Positions 1 through 7,821 are shown, counted from the stretch's first letter. The stretch: 52,440 nucleotides of DNA from Clostridia bacterium (GCA_900767815.1 CAAGAM010000130.1:1-52440), one strand, 5' to 3'. Numbers and translations: made by a program. The notes: generated from the sequence alone by a model not told the origin.

Positions 1-766
1 CCAAAACCCACGCCCACAGCGGAATAAACGTAAACGCCGCAGATAAGTCAATAAACAGTTTATATACCTGTCTGTAAAGGTTAAGGAAATCGAACGATAC
101 CACGAAATACAGGTAATACGCGATAAATTCGATAAGAATCGCAAACGCGTTAAAATACAACGCCCACAGGCAAAGCCACGTTATATAATAATTTTTGTGT
201 TCCTTTATAAACCCAACAAAGCCGATAACCCAAGTTTTCATCGGGGTATATGTATGCGCCGTAATGCACTTGAATATCGTCAGCGGTTTGCTGTCCTTAT
301 CATAGTAGTTATTTTGCGTTTTCAGTAAACGACGAAACACTATCCATACAAGTAAAATAAACGGAATAATAATCACAATTACCTTGCTTAGAACATAAGA
401 CATGTTTCCGATTGCGGAAAGATACCCAAAGAAATTATCTTTTGTTGTCCAAAGCCGCCAATATGCCGACCACTTTGTTTTAAACTTCTCCCAATCGGCG
501 GGAAGAGGAACAGACGGAACGATGGGTACCTGCGACGGAAAATCAAAAAAAGGTATCTTCGGCAATTCGTTTACCGTCGGCGTTATATTATGCGGAGTCT
601 CGAAGATTTCGCAAAAATAATACGCTATCGAAAGCCCGAAATCTCTTACGCTTTCTATCATTCTGCCGATACAGCCGAAAAAGCGGAAGATACCAAGCGC
701 AATGAAACCAAGCGTGATTAAAACGCAGATAATATGTCTATAATCGATTTTTCTTTCCGCTTTCAT
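1..766 (-). CDS. Multi-pass membrane protein, 3' part outside window
   Basis: About 255 residues are visible, read leftward from an ATG at 766; the frame stays open to the window edge, so the C-terminus is missing. Hydrophobic segments lie near residues 9-30, about 112-135, about 180-210 and at the cut end, separated by a Pro-rich loop (PFFDFPSQVP) and a Trp-rich stretch. The start overlaps the stop of a 30-residue upstream peptide (GTATGA), implying translational coupling. It is the last visible gene of the leftward cluster. I do not recognise a named family. By position and topology it could be the membrane part of a conjugation or phage-assembly protein whose ATPase domain follows outside the window; that is conjecture. 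Confidence is high that it is coding, low for any function. Confidence 0.75.
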   Translation of the reverse strand, partial: MKAERKIDYRHIICVLITLGFIALGIFRFFGCIGRMIESVRDFGLSIAYYFCEIFETPHNITPTVNELPKIPFFDFPSQVPIVPSVPLPADWEKFKTKWSAYWRLWTTKDNFFGYLSAIGNMSYVLSKVIVIIIPFILLVWIVFRRLLKTQNNYYDKDSKPLTIFKCITAHTYTPMKTWVIGFVGFIKEHKNYYITWLCLWALYFNAFAILIEFIAYYLYFVVSFDFLNLYRQVYKLFIDLSAAFTFIPLWAWVL

Positions 767-855
767 ACCCTTGTTCCCGTGTAAATAAAGTATCCGATAA
801 TTAAAATAATCATTATGCCAAGTAATACTTTCAGTAGCCTTTTAAACGTTTGCAT
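763..855 (-). CDS. 30-residue single-span membrane peptide
   Basis: A short frame starts MQTFKRLLKV, continues with a hydrophobic run (LLGIMIILIIGYFIY) and ends TGTRV. Its TGA overlaps the ATG of the membrane protein downstream. A basic N-terminus, one transmembrane helix and a short polar end suggest a small N-in membrane peptide. The upstream GGGAAATAAGAAA is only a weak ribosome-binding site. Small one-helix proteins next to larger membrane proteins are common in phage and conjugation modules, but no family can be assigned. The overlap and the clean membrane profile argue that it is real. Confidence 0.5.
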   Translation of the reverse strand: MQTFKRLLKVLLGIMIILIIGYFIYTGTRV

Positions 856-920
856 TTTCTTATTTCCCGTGTCTAAAATCTTCTTCTATTTTATTTTTTT
901 GTCGTTCTCGCGTTTTTTGC

Positions 921-949
921 TTGACTTTTTCTATAAAATGATTTATATT
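921..949 (+). promoter_or_regulatory. Sigma-A-type promoter for a small RNA
   Basis: TTGACT (921-926) and TATATT (944-949) are separated by exactly 17 bp. The predicted start is near 956, just before three consecutive hairpins. All neighbouring genes run on the other strand, so this promoter has no coding target. Confidence 0.55.
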
Positions 950-955
950 ATGTAC

Positions 956-1039
956 TAGGTAAACGGCTTACAGTTCGTTTACACCTGCCGCACGACTGTT
1001 GCGGAATTGCCCCGAACGGTTAGTTTCGGGGATTTTTTT
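956..1039 (+). ncRNA. Candidate structured small RNA (three hairpins plus terminator)
   Basis: Three inverted repeats follow the promoter: GGTAAACG (958-965) with CGTTTACACC (976-985); CCGCA (988-992) with TGCGG (1000-1004); and CCCCGAA (1010-1016) with TTCGGGG (1025-1031). The last is followed by a run of T (1033-1039), forming a Rho-independent terminator on the + strand. The predicted RNA is about 84 nt with no useful reading frame. It sits between two leftward genes and its 3' end touches the stop codon of the leftward 150-residue gene, so it could act as an antisense or counter-transcribed regulator. The family is not recognised. Confidence 0.5.
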
Positions 1040-1490
1040 ATTCTTTTTTCTTACGAAATTTATCAATTTTCTTTTTATTTTTTTGCATAGGTATAGAGTG
1101 GTAAAAAACCTTGTCTTTTATAAAAGCCACGTCTTTACTCGAAATATCCATATTCGGGTGATTTTCCCTGAATTTTTTGTTCACGCGAATAGGCTTGCCT
1201 TCGTCGTCCTCAATCTCAACGTAATGTTTAAAATACGATTGCCCTTGCTGATAATTCTTTAACCGCGTCCTGTTATTCCCTTTTCGCGAAGATAACGGAA
1301 CAACCGCCAAATCGTTATAATCGTTTGCTTCGATTACGACAACGGGACGTTCTTTTTTAGAGCCTGTTTTTCTGCCTTTCCCTAAATAATGGTCGTATGT
1401 AGATAACGTTCTGCCTTGCGGAACCTTTCCGCCCTTCGTACGTTTTTTATTTATTTTCGGGTTACCCGATTTTTTCTTTTTGTTAAACAT
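1038..1490 (-). CDS. Basic protein with a PemK/MazF-like stretch
   Basis: The 150-residue, very Lys/Arg-rich protein has basic tails at both ends (KKKKSGNPKINKKRTKGGK and KNKKKIDKFRKKKE). The middle reads RPVVVIEANDYNDLAVVPLSS, which recalls the PemK/MazF strand pattern (RPVVVISND...VVPLTS). After it comes a segment on hydrophobic strands ending KDVAFIKDKVFYHSIP. No antitoxin-like partner is next to it, so a role as a free toxin is not supported; a nucleic-acid-binding protein of the same fold is equally possible. It follows the repeat protein by 8 bp. The ribosome-binding site is poor (AAAAGTACTT), suggesting coupling to the gene before it. Confidence 0.6.
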   Translation of the reverse strand: MFNKKKKSGNPKINKKRTKGGKVPQGRTLSTYDHYLGKGRKTGSKKERPVVVIEANDYNDLAVVPLSSRKGNNRTRLKNYQQGQSYFKHYVEIEDDEGKPIRVNKKFRENHPNMDISSKDVAFIKDKVFYHSIPMQKNKKKIDKFRKKKE

Positions 1491-1498
1491 AAGTACTT

Positions 1499-2560
1499 TT
1501 ATAAAACTTTACCGCCGATTTCATAAACCCTTAAAATACTAGAACTCGCCGCAGGCTTTATACCCGTAGATTGTCCCGAAGTCCCTGCAAGGTCGCTTAA
1601 TATGATAGACCCCGTCTGATATACAATAAGAGAATCAGTTACTCTATCGCCGACAAAAATCATTGCAAATCTACCCGTTTTTCCGTTCTTTCCGCCGCCG
1701 ATTATCGTAAAATCTGCAAGATTAGACGTCGTATCGAAGCATTGAACTATATACATTGTGTTTGCCTTAAAATTTAATTGCGAAGTCCTGTACATATTGA
1801 CAACAGGCTTTCTGTCTGACTTCTTTACGTAGTCGCCTAAAATACTTGTGACCTGCACGGTTGTAATATACTTTTTCAAAGCCTCCGAAAGGTCGGAGCC
1901 TTTCTCATACTCTGCAAGTATATTCGCCAACTCTTCGTCGCTCACATACCCCTTTAACGTTTCCGTTAAATCGGTTCCCTTTACGTAGTCCGCAAGTATA
2001 GCCGTCAACTGTTCGTCCGTTACATACTTTTTCAATGTTTCCGTAAGGTCTGCGCCCTTCTCGTACTCCGCAAGAATTTCAGTCAACTGCTCGTCCGATA
2101 CGTACTTCTTCAATGTCTCCGTAAGAGTCGAAGCCGACGTATAGCCTTTTAATATTTCGCTTATTCCGCCGCTTGTTATATATCCCGACAACTCACTGTT
2201 CATTAAAGCCTTGGTTACTATGTCGTCGTTGACCTTTTCCCATGTTCTGTACGTTTTATCCGCCGCGTTTACGCCTATGTACTTCGTAACGAATATATTT
2301 TCGCCGTCCGTATGTTCGTATATGTTTTCGTCGCCGACTTTCGACAATCTGTACATTTCCGAAGCGAAAGATATATCCGCGCCGCTTTCAAGCGATTTCA
2401 ACTGCTTGTCCGTCAGCATTGTCGATTCGCCGTCAAGCGTGACGATTCTATCCGGAACAAACGTTTCTTGCGGTTTATTGTTGTTTACAAGCGTTACGCC
2501 CACGCCGACTACACCCACTATTACTGCAATACAAAGTATTACCGATAAAAACTTTTTCAT
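1499..2560 (-). CDS. Membrane-anchored protein with 26-residue repeats
   Basis: From the chosen ATG (353 residues) the protein begins with a basic N-terminus and one hydrophobic helix (FLSVILCIAVIVGVVGVGVTLV), so most of it is exported. The centre holds about four copies of a 26-residue unit of the pattern KKYVSDEQLTEILAEYEKG-ADLTETL, likely helical and elongated. The C-terminal ~100 residues are Gly- and beta-rich (TIIGGGKNGKTGRFAMIFVG) and may form a globular tip. The shape (anchor, repetitive shaft, terminal head) recalls fibre or adhesin proteins; the function is inferred from architecture only. A GTG six codons upstream is an alternative start; GAGG lies 13 nt before the ATG. Confidence 0.7.
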   Translation of the reverse strand: MKKFLSVILCIAVIVGVVGVGVTLVNNNKPQETFVPDRIVTLDGESTMLTDKQLKSLESGADISFASEMYRLSKVGDENIYEHTDGENIFVTKYIGVNAADKTYRTWEKVNDDIVTKALMNSELSGYITSGGISEILKGYTSASTLTETLKKYVSDEQLTEILAEYEKGADLTETLKKYVTDEQLTAILADYVKGTDLTETLKGYVSDEELANILAEYEKGSDLSEALKKYITTVQVTSILGDYVKKSDRKPVVNMYRTSQLNFKANTMYIVQCFDTTSNLADFTIIGGGKNGKTGRFAMIFVGDRVTDSLIVYQTGSIILSDLAGTSGQSTGIKPAASSSILRVYEIGGKVL

Positions 2561-2581
2561 TTTCTTTTTATTCCTCACTTT

Positions 2582-2773
2582 TTATGATTGCTTATTTTTT
2601 ATACATAATTTTGACCGCCGAACAGTAGAGAGACTTTCTCTATTGCACGACAGCATTTTATATAACCCTTGCAGGGAGCAGAACCGCTTACGCGGAATAA
2701 TGCATATAAATGAAATTATTTGCGTCTTTTTATCAGACGCTTTCTTAAAATTCTTCTGCGCATAGTCTATCAT
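2582..2773 (-). CDS. Small basic protein, translationally coupled
   Basis: A 63-residue frame whose ATG overlaps the TGA of the 476-residue protein gene (ATGA), preceded by GAAAGGA, and which ends a few bases before the repeat protein gene. It is basic, with four Cys and no clear membrane helix or known motif. The precise fit between two real genes supports expression. The unusual composition (AAG/AGA-rich with scattered Cys) leaves open that it is a chance frame. Confidence 0.4.
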   Translation of the reverse strand: MIDYAQKNFKKASDKKTQIISFICIIPRKRFCSLQGLYKMLSCNRESLSTVRRSKLCIKNKQS

Positions 2774-4200
2774 TCCTTTCTATGAAAATTTCTTCGTTCA
2801 TCGCGTTTTCTCTTGAATGACTTAAATACGGAGACGATTCCCGAGGCAAGTCTCACGGGTAGAGATACTATAACTACAATAAGACTTAAAACGTATGGCA
2901 ACACAGGAATCAATGCTAAAACCAAAAGGGCTATAAGCACAATCGCTAAAATATGTTTACCGTTTTCGTTTACGAAAAACTCCGTACTTCCGACGCTGTT
3001 TGATGGCTTTTGTATCGGTTCGGTTCCGCCTGTTTGCTTGTTGTCTATTACGCCTAAATTGTAAGTTATTCCGTCCGTCTCGAACTTCAATCGCAAAATG
3101 GTAACGTTGCCGACCATAGTCGTTTCCGCATGGTAATAGGTTGCCGCTCCCATTCCGCTTTTCGTAGACTTGTTATACCCCGTCTCGGTAAATCTTAAAA
3201 CCCACTTTTTGCCTTTCAACTCGTTCAACGCTTCGTCCGTGAGTTTGCTTGAAACCTTAGAGTTCAAAACCGCCCCATAATAGACAGTAGTTCTATCTTC
3301 GGTTTTTATGAAATCGTCAACCGACTGTATTCTATCCCATTTATACGTTCCTGCGAAAAATCCACCGCCTGTATGCTCAACCTTGTCGGTGTATTTGAGA
3401 TAAGCATAATTGTCCGTTGTGCTATCTCCGAACTTTATGCTAAACGGGCTATCTTCTGTAAAGAAATCATAAGAGACTTTCTGAGTCGTATAGTAAACGT
3501 CTGCTTCAAAAAGTTTATCTATCTTTTTGTCTGTGTTAAATGCCACGAAATGGCTATCGCATGCTCCCGCTCCCGTAAACAATTTAAAACCGTCGGGGTA
3601 ACGTACAAACCCTACAAATTTATCCGTGATGACAATCGTTTCTATATCCACGCAACTTACATACTGTTTACCGTTTATTTCGCCGAAACAATACTGCCTG
3701 TTGACGGCGTAATTTACCTCGTTAATCGTGTTATTGCCCGACTTCTTATCTCCGATACCCTCGTCGAACGGTCTGTAAATATTGCTTATAACGTAGTATC
3801 TTACGGGGGCTGTTTTTACCTCAAAACCTGCAACTTTATACTTGAAAAGCGTACCGTCGAAGTTGAGTAATTCGAGTTTGTAGTTATGGTACGAAATTTC
3901 GTCGTTAATAGTGGTGGATATGTTTACAGACGAAGCCTTGACTTTATCTCCACTCGGTTGATATGTATATACAAACAATTCTTTGTTTACGCTCTCTGCA
4001 AGTTGAATTATTTGTATAGAGTAATCTCCGTTTTTCGTCGGGTAATTGTCTTTACTGAAAGAACCGTCCTTGCCTAAATCTTCGGATACCGAAGTGTATT
4101 GTACGCTTTCCGCTTTTGAGATTAAGGGCGTTTGCATTACGCAAAACATAACGCAAACGCCCGCAACAAAAGCGAATAATCTTTTAAACGCTTTTGTCAA
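2770..4200 (-). CDS. Exported protein with C-terminal membrane anchor
   Basis: 476 residues. A signal peptide (basic start, hydrophobic core, SKA-ES cleavage near residue 30) is followed by a ~375-residue extracytoplasmic region, a hydrophobic C-terminal segment at about 417-447, and a very basic cytoplasmic tail (KRKRDERRNFHRKE). The start is TTG, overlapping the TGA of the preceding gene (TTTTGAC), with a strong AAGGAGGG site 9 nt upstream; an ATG start is not available. Signal peptide, large ectodomain and C-terminal anchor is the topology of phage minor coat/adsorption proteins and also of many surface proteins; no homologous domain was recognised. Confidence 0.75.
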   Translation of the reverse strand: MTKAFKRLFAFVAGVCVMFCVMQTPLISKAESVQYTSVSEDLGKDGSFSKDNYPTKNGDYSIQIIQLAESVNKELFVYTYQPSGDKVKASSVNISTTINDEISYHNYKLELLNFDGTLFKYKVAGFEVKTAPVRYYVISNIYRPFDEGIGDKKSGNNTINEVNYAVNRQYCFGEINGKQYVSCVDIETIVITDKFVGFVRYPDGFKLFTGAGACDSHFVAFNTDKKIDKLFEADVYYTTQKVSYDFFTEDSPFSIKFGDSTTDNYAYLKYTDKVEHTGGGFFAGTYKWDRIQSVDDFIKTEDRTTVYYGAVLNSKVSSKLTDEALNELKGKKWVLRFTETGYNKSTKSGMGAATYYHAETTMVGNVTILRLKFETDGITYNLGVIDNKQTGGTEPIQKPSNSVGSTEFFVNENGKHILAIVLIALLVLALIPVLPYVLSLIVVIVSLPVRLASGIVSVFKSFKRKRDERRNFHRKE

Positions 4201-4787
4201 AATAATATACCCTCCTTATTTAGCGTTACGCCGCTTACTTTGCTCGAAAGCGAGAAGTTCAGTTTTACGTTCGCTTTGCCGTCGTAAGAAGTTACTACAA
4301 GCGTAAACATATTTTCGTAGCCCTTTTCGTTGACGTTATCAAACTTTCCGTTCGGATAAACCGCCTTCAAAACCTCTTCTACGGAATTACCTTTCGGCGA
4401 GACCGTAAACCCGCTTTCGGTTTTGTTTATATCGAAACCCGAGGTAATATCCTCAACGCTTTGAAAAGACTTTTCTTCTTTTCCGTCCGAAAACGTAAAA
4501 TCTCTCCCGTCGATTGTATTCGGCACGACTTTAACGGAGTATTCCTTTTTCTGATTATTTCCCGCCGAGAATACGTATTTAACTTTAACGTCCATAGGTT
4601 TATCTTTTGAAACCTTATACCCGCCGTCCGATTCCATTATATCTTTACCGTCAACGTTTATATAAAAGGTCTTGAAATCGCTTTTAAAACCATTTGTAAA
4701 ATATGCAACGAAACCTATAACGCCGACTACAAGTAACCCTAGCAAAACGTAAGTAAGTATTCGTATCGTTTTATTTTGCATATACAT
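4197..4787 (-). CDS. Membrane-anchored extracytoplasmic protein
   Basis: 196 residues with one N-terminal transmembrane helix (about 8-30: RILTYVLLGLLVVGVIGFVAYF) and a beta-rich extracytoplasmic domain. The sequence ends SSKVSGVTLNKEGILF, similar in style to the end of the next upstream gene product (TPVNGVKLDKTEFSV), so the two may share an Ig-like terminal strand motif. A second ATG at 4781 fits the GGGGGTGA site better and is an equally good start. It lies 9 bp after the 369-residue gene and overlaps the next gene by 4 nt. Function unknown. Confidence 0.7.
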   Translation of the reverse strand: MYMQNKTIRILTYVLLGLLVVGVIGFVAYFTNGFKSDFKTFYINVDGKDIMESDGGYKVSKDKPMDVKVKYVFSAGNNQKKEYSVKVVPNTIDGRDFTFSDGKEEKSFQSVEDITSGFDINKTESGFTVSPKGNSVEEVLKAVYPNGKFDNVNEKGYENMFTLVVTSYDGKANVKLNFSLSSKVSGVTLNKEGILF

Positions 4788-4796
4788 TCACCCCCG

Positions 4797-5906
4797 TTAT
4801 ACCGAAAATTCCGTTTTATCGAGTTTTACGCCGTTTACGGGAGTTACCAACCAAATTCGTATAGTCTCGGACAGTTCGCTCACCGAGTCTGTTACGGTTA
4901 CGGTGAAATAACAAGATTTCATCGCTTCGGTATTTGCTTTCGCATTAGACTCGTATCCGTCACCGCTCGTAAAACCGTATTCGTCCTCAAATACAACCCT
5001 GTCGTAGTAAGTCGTACCGCCGTACTCGTCACTTTCCTTATACGAGTAGAACGATTCGAGAAGGTCGCTTCCGACCGTAACGGTCAGAACGTTTTCCGAA
5101 ATCGTCGCGGAAGTAATAAACCTATCCGCATACGTGCTAAGCGGTTTTGACTTCATATTTGAAAACGTACCAAGTCCGCTGTCCGAGTTGACGTATTCGT
5201 CTCCGAAGTAGAGATTTCCGACAGCCCCGACAGTCGCCGTAAGATTTTTAAAACCTACTTTGCCGAAAACGTTATCCAAGGCAATATTAAAAGTGTACGT
5301 TTTCTTCGTTCCGAGTTGGTAATAAACGCCTCTTTCAGCCGAAGACACGGGCGTTAAGTCGGAAGCAGATATGTTCATACTTGTAGCCACACCCAAAAAT
5401 GTTATGGTACACTTTGCAGTGAAACCGCCCTCTCTCGTCGTCACTTTTACGATTATTTTATCCGTATCGAACGCTTTTTTGCAAGACACAGTTGCATTAA
5501 CGCTTCCGTCGTATTCCTGCGTAACGGTCACGAAATCCGTAACCGCTTCGTCTTTATGTACCGTTGCGTAACCCCATTCGACCGAAAAGTCCACGGCTTT
5601 GTTGGACGCGTCGTCGGGGATAACAGTCGCTTTTATCTTCACGTCAACCGTTTGTCCGTTTGCCCGAGCAATGGCTAATGCTTTTGCACTAAACGTCATA
5701 ACCTCGGGCATATCAATCACCTTGGATTCAGAGTAATTAGAATTGGATTCTTCGGCTTTTTTGAACCACTCGGACGGTTTCTGTTTGTCCTTACCGAATA
5801 GTTGTAAGCATAACCCCGTAAACATTACAAATATAAGCAAAAACGCTACGCCCGTAAGTATCCACTTAATCTTATCTGCTTTCTTATGTTTGTTAAATTC
5901 GTTCAT
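4797..5906 (-). CDS. Membrane-anchored protein with Ig-like (Big-type) domains
   Basis: 369 residues: charged N-terminus, one membrane helix at about 15-37, a short Ser/Asn linker, then beta-sandwich-like sequence. The stretches VDVKIKATVIPDDASNKAVDFSVEW and KAFDTDKIIVKVTTREGGFTAKCTITF follow the pattern of bacterial Ig-like group 2 domains (values change, 'D.V.W', then 'T...G..A.CTITV'). Likely displayed outside the membrane for adhesion or assembly. AAGGAAT lies 6-7 nt before the ATG, inside the end of the preceding gene. No catalytic motif seen. Confidence 0.72.
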   Translation of the reverse strand: MNEFNKHKKADKIKWILTGVAFLLIFVMFTGLCLQLFGKDKQKPSEWFKKAEESNSNYSESKVIDMPEVMTFSAKALAIARANGQTVDVKIKATVIPDDASNKAVDFSVEWGYATVHKDEAVTDFVTVTQEYDGSVNATVSCKKAFDTDKIIVKVTTREGGFTAKCTITFLGVATSMNISASDLTPVSSAERGVYYQLGTKKTYTFNIALDNVFGKVGFKNLTATVGAVGNLYFGDEYVNSDSGLGTFSNMKSKPLSTYADRFITSATISENVLTVTVGSDLLESFYSYKESDEYGGTTYYDRVVFEDEYGFTSGDGYESNAKANTEAMKSCYFTVTVTDSVSELSETIRIWLVTPVNGVKLDKTEFSV

Positions 5907-5907
5907 A

Positions 5908-6126
5908 TTATTTATTCCTTTTTATACCGTTTTTCTTATTATAGATTTTTGCCTGTGTTTTGCGCTCGTTCAAAACACCCATACGGAACGCTGCCTCGGT
6001 ATCTGTCAGCGGTGTGCCGTCAACTTTTCTGCCGTTTGCTAACTCACGCGAATAACGTTTACCTCGTTCGGCGGGGTTAAGCAATACAATTTTTTTGCCG
6101 TTTTTTGTTTTTATAAGTGTTGCCAA
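5908..6126 (-). CDS. Small basic conserved-looking protein
   Basis: 72 residues starting at TTG (MATLIKTKNGKKIVLLNPAERGKRYSREL...), with GAGGT 8 nt upstream inside the tail of the previous gene. Basic, without membrane helix. The phrase VLLNPAERGKRYSRELANGRKVDGTPLTDTEAAFRMGVLNERK suggests a small DNA- or RNA-associated protein of mobile elements; the function is unknown. It is separated by 1 bp from the next gene, consistent with one leftward transcript. Confidence 0.6.
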   Translation of the reverse strand: MATLIKTKNGKKIVLLNPAERGKRYSRELANGRKVDGTPLTDTEAAFRMGVLNERKTQAKIYNKKNGIKRNK

Positions 6127-6128
6127 AT

Positions 6129-6332
6129 TTATACCTCACTTTCTTTAATTTTTTCTTTGATTTCGCCGTAACTTTCCGTTATAAGCAAGCCCGACGAATC
6201 GCCTTTGCTGTTCATTCCTAATTCTACGAAAACGCTTCCATCGTCATCGCAAACAATCGCCGTTATTTTGGAAACAGGCAATAAGACTTTCATTTCGCCG
6301 TCAAAATCTGTTACTTCGATAAAACTTTTCAT
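6129..6332 (-). CDS. Small acidic protein
   Basis: 67 residues with alternating beta strands (FIEVTDFDGEMKVLLPVSKITAIV) and an acidic tail. The ATG overlaps the TGA of the upstream 247-residue gene (4-nt overlap), with GGGGGTAA as ribosome-binding site. The N-terminal half resembles small flagellar/phage proteins of the 'xFIxVTxxDGxxxLINxxxIxxV' type (FlbD-like), in which a single strand-rich domain forms the whole protein; this similarity is suggestive only. Confidence 0.6.
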   Translation of the reverse strand: MKSFIEVTDFDGEMKVLLPVSKITAIVCDDDGSVFVELGMNSKGDSSGLLITESYGEIKEKIKESEV

Positions 6333-7072
6333 ACGTTACCCCCGTTCAGACTTTCCAATCCACGCGATAAATTTCTTTTTGCAAACAAACCTCCCGAAAA
6401 AGGGGATTCTTCGTTTTGTCCGCTCTTCAAAGTCTGTATTTCTTTCAAAAGGTCGTCGCGTTCACTTTCCAATTCAAAGATTTTGTCGCAAAGTTCGCGT
6501 TTATTCCATTTATCGAAACGTGCATACTTTGACGTATTCGGCGGGGTTTCCGCTTTCGGCGTTTCGATTTCTCCCTGTTGCGACGTCGCAACAAGCGTTT
6601 TCTTGTATTCGCGGATTTTCTTTATCGACCAGTCGGGTTTTACCGATTTGCGCTGTTCTTCTGTAAGCGGAAGCAACTCGCATAACTGCGAATATTTAAA
6701 TTCTTTCCATTGTGCTTTAAATCCGCGTGCTTTGTTCCCGAACTCGTCGGCGATATTCATCAAGCGACTTACTTGCGATTTTTCCAATGCGAATTTGTTT
6801 TCACAATAAGCGAAGAAATATTCCGAACATAGATTCCCTGCGCCGATAGGCAAGTTATATTCGATTCGCATTTGTTCGCACGTTATCCCTTTTGCGTATA
6901 CGCGATACGCTCCCGAATTATATAAGTCGATTAAATGCACGCCAAGGTAATAGAAATTCGTTTTTTCGTTTTCAAGGTCTTTCAGAATATCCGCAGAACG
7001 AAGTTCTAACATTTCTTCATCCTCTTTGCCGATTGATTTATAACCAAATCGCTTTTCTTTAAAATCTATCAT
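6329..7072 (-). CDS. Replication/partition-type helical protein
   Basis: 247 residues, soluble and largely helical. The segment KSQVSRLMNIADEFG recalls a helix-turn-helix ('SxVSRxxxIA'), and the motif YSQLCELLPLTEEQRKSVKPDWSIKKIREYKK is typical of plasmid/phage proteins related to ParB- or replication-initiation-associated families of Clostridia. The C-terminus ends in a coiled-coil (CDKIFELESERDDLLKEIQTLK). GGAAGG lies 6 nt before the ATG. A role in replication or segregation of the element is inferred from these motifs and the context. Confidence 0.6.
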   Translation of the reverse strand: MIDFKEKRFGYKSIGKEDEEMLELRSADILKDLENEKTNFYYLGVHLIDLYNSGAYRVYAKGITCEQMRIEYNLPIGAGNLCSEYFFAYCENKFALEKSQVSRLMNIADEFGNKARGFKAQWKEFKYSQLCELLPLTEEQRKSVKPDWSIKKIREYKKTLVATSQQGEIETPKAETPPNTSKYARFDKWNKRELCDKIFELESERDDLLKEIQTLKSGQNEESPFSGGLFAKRNLSRGLESLNGGNV

Positions 7073-7147
7073 TTGTTACCTTCCTTAAAACAAAGACTGT
7101 TCTTATTCGACCGAGTATCGACCGAACAGAACAGCCCATAATTCCTT

Positions 7148-7690
7148 TTATGCTTTTGCTTTCGACTGTTCCGCTTCAAATTTTAAAAGTCGTATATAAT
7201 TTTCCATTACAGCTTTATCGCTTGTGCGTGCTGTCTTTAACGGATAACGCCATTCAAAACCGATTTCATCGACGAATACGACCTCGTAAACGTAGTACTT
7301 ACGCCAACCCGTCTTTTCGTCATACTGACGTTCTTCGCGTACTTTCAATTCGAGAGCCTTATTATCGTCGCCGAAGAGTTTTTCCAACGCTTCATAACCG
7401 CCGACGTCGCTTGCTTTAAAATGCACTTCGGAAACACTTCCGCGCATCATAGCAGAGGTAACGTATTCCCAATACTGTTTACCGTCCGTCTTGTTGGTGT
7501 AACGCTTACGCTTTACATAAATTTTCGGTAATTGAGGTTCATTCGCTTCGGTTTCTGTGGTTGCTTCTTCGTCAGTGTCCGTTTCCGCAATCACCTGTGC
7601 TATTTCTGCTTCTCTTGCCGACTGTGTTAAGTTCGCTTTCTGTCTTTCGTCTTTCAACTCGTCTGCTACGTTCACATTTTCTTTTGCCAT
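7148..7690 (-). CDS. First gene of leftward cluster, possible ssDNA-binding-type protein
   Basis: The start was placed at the ATG at 7690 (MAKENVNVAD), 180 residues, because GGAGAAAAAC lies just upstream; an extended frame has no such site. The N-terminal third is acidic and helical; the C-terminal ~110 residues are basic and beta-rich (IYVKRKRYTNKTDGKQYWEYV...WRKYYVYEVVFVDEIGFEWRYPL). A compact strand-rich domain with many aromatics after an acidic arm could be an OB-like nucleic-acid-binding domain; that is a guess. It heads the leftward genes and is preceded by a large inverted repeat. Confidence 0.6.
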   Translation of the reverse strand: MAKENVNVADELKDERQKANLTQSAREAEIAQVIAETDTDEEATTETEANEPQLPKIYVKRKRYTNKTDGKQYWEYVTSAMMRGSVSEVHFKASDVGGYEALEKLFGDDNKALELKVREERQYDEKTGWRKYYVYEVVFVDEIGFEWRYPLKTARTSDKAVMENYIRLLKFEAEQSKAKA

Positions 7691-7732
7691 TTTGTTTTTC
7701 TCCTTTGCGTATCGGTCGCCACCATAAAAATA

Positions 7733-7776
7733 ACGTGTCAAGTGAAGTGGACTGTTTCCCGCTTCATTTAACACGT
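7733..7776. repeat. 15-bp-arm imperfect inverted repeat upstream of leftward cluster
   Basis: Left arm ACGTGTCAAGTGAAG (7733-7747) and right arm CTTCATTTAACACGT (7762-7776) match at 13 of 15 positions across a 14-bp spacer. It lies 42 bp before the first leftward start and includes a TTGACA read on the minus strand (7741-7736) without a good -10. A candidate operator for the cluster, or an element-end sequence. Confidence 0.45.
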
Positions 7777-7821
7777 CTATTGTAATATAACAAAAAAGTA
7801 AAAAAAATTTTCTGTTTTCTA

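Noticed and set aside
1038..1490. MazF/PemK toxin of a toxin-antitoxin pair
   Set aside because: Only a short stretch resembles the fold and no antitoxin-like gene adjoins it.
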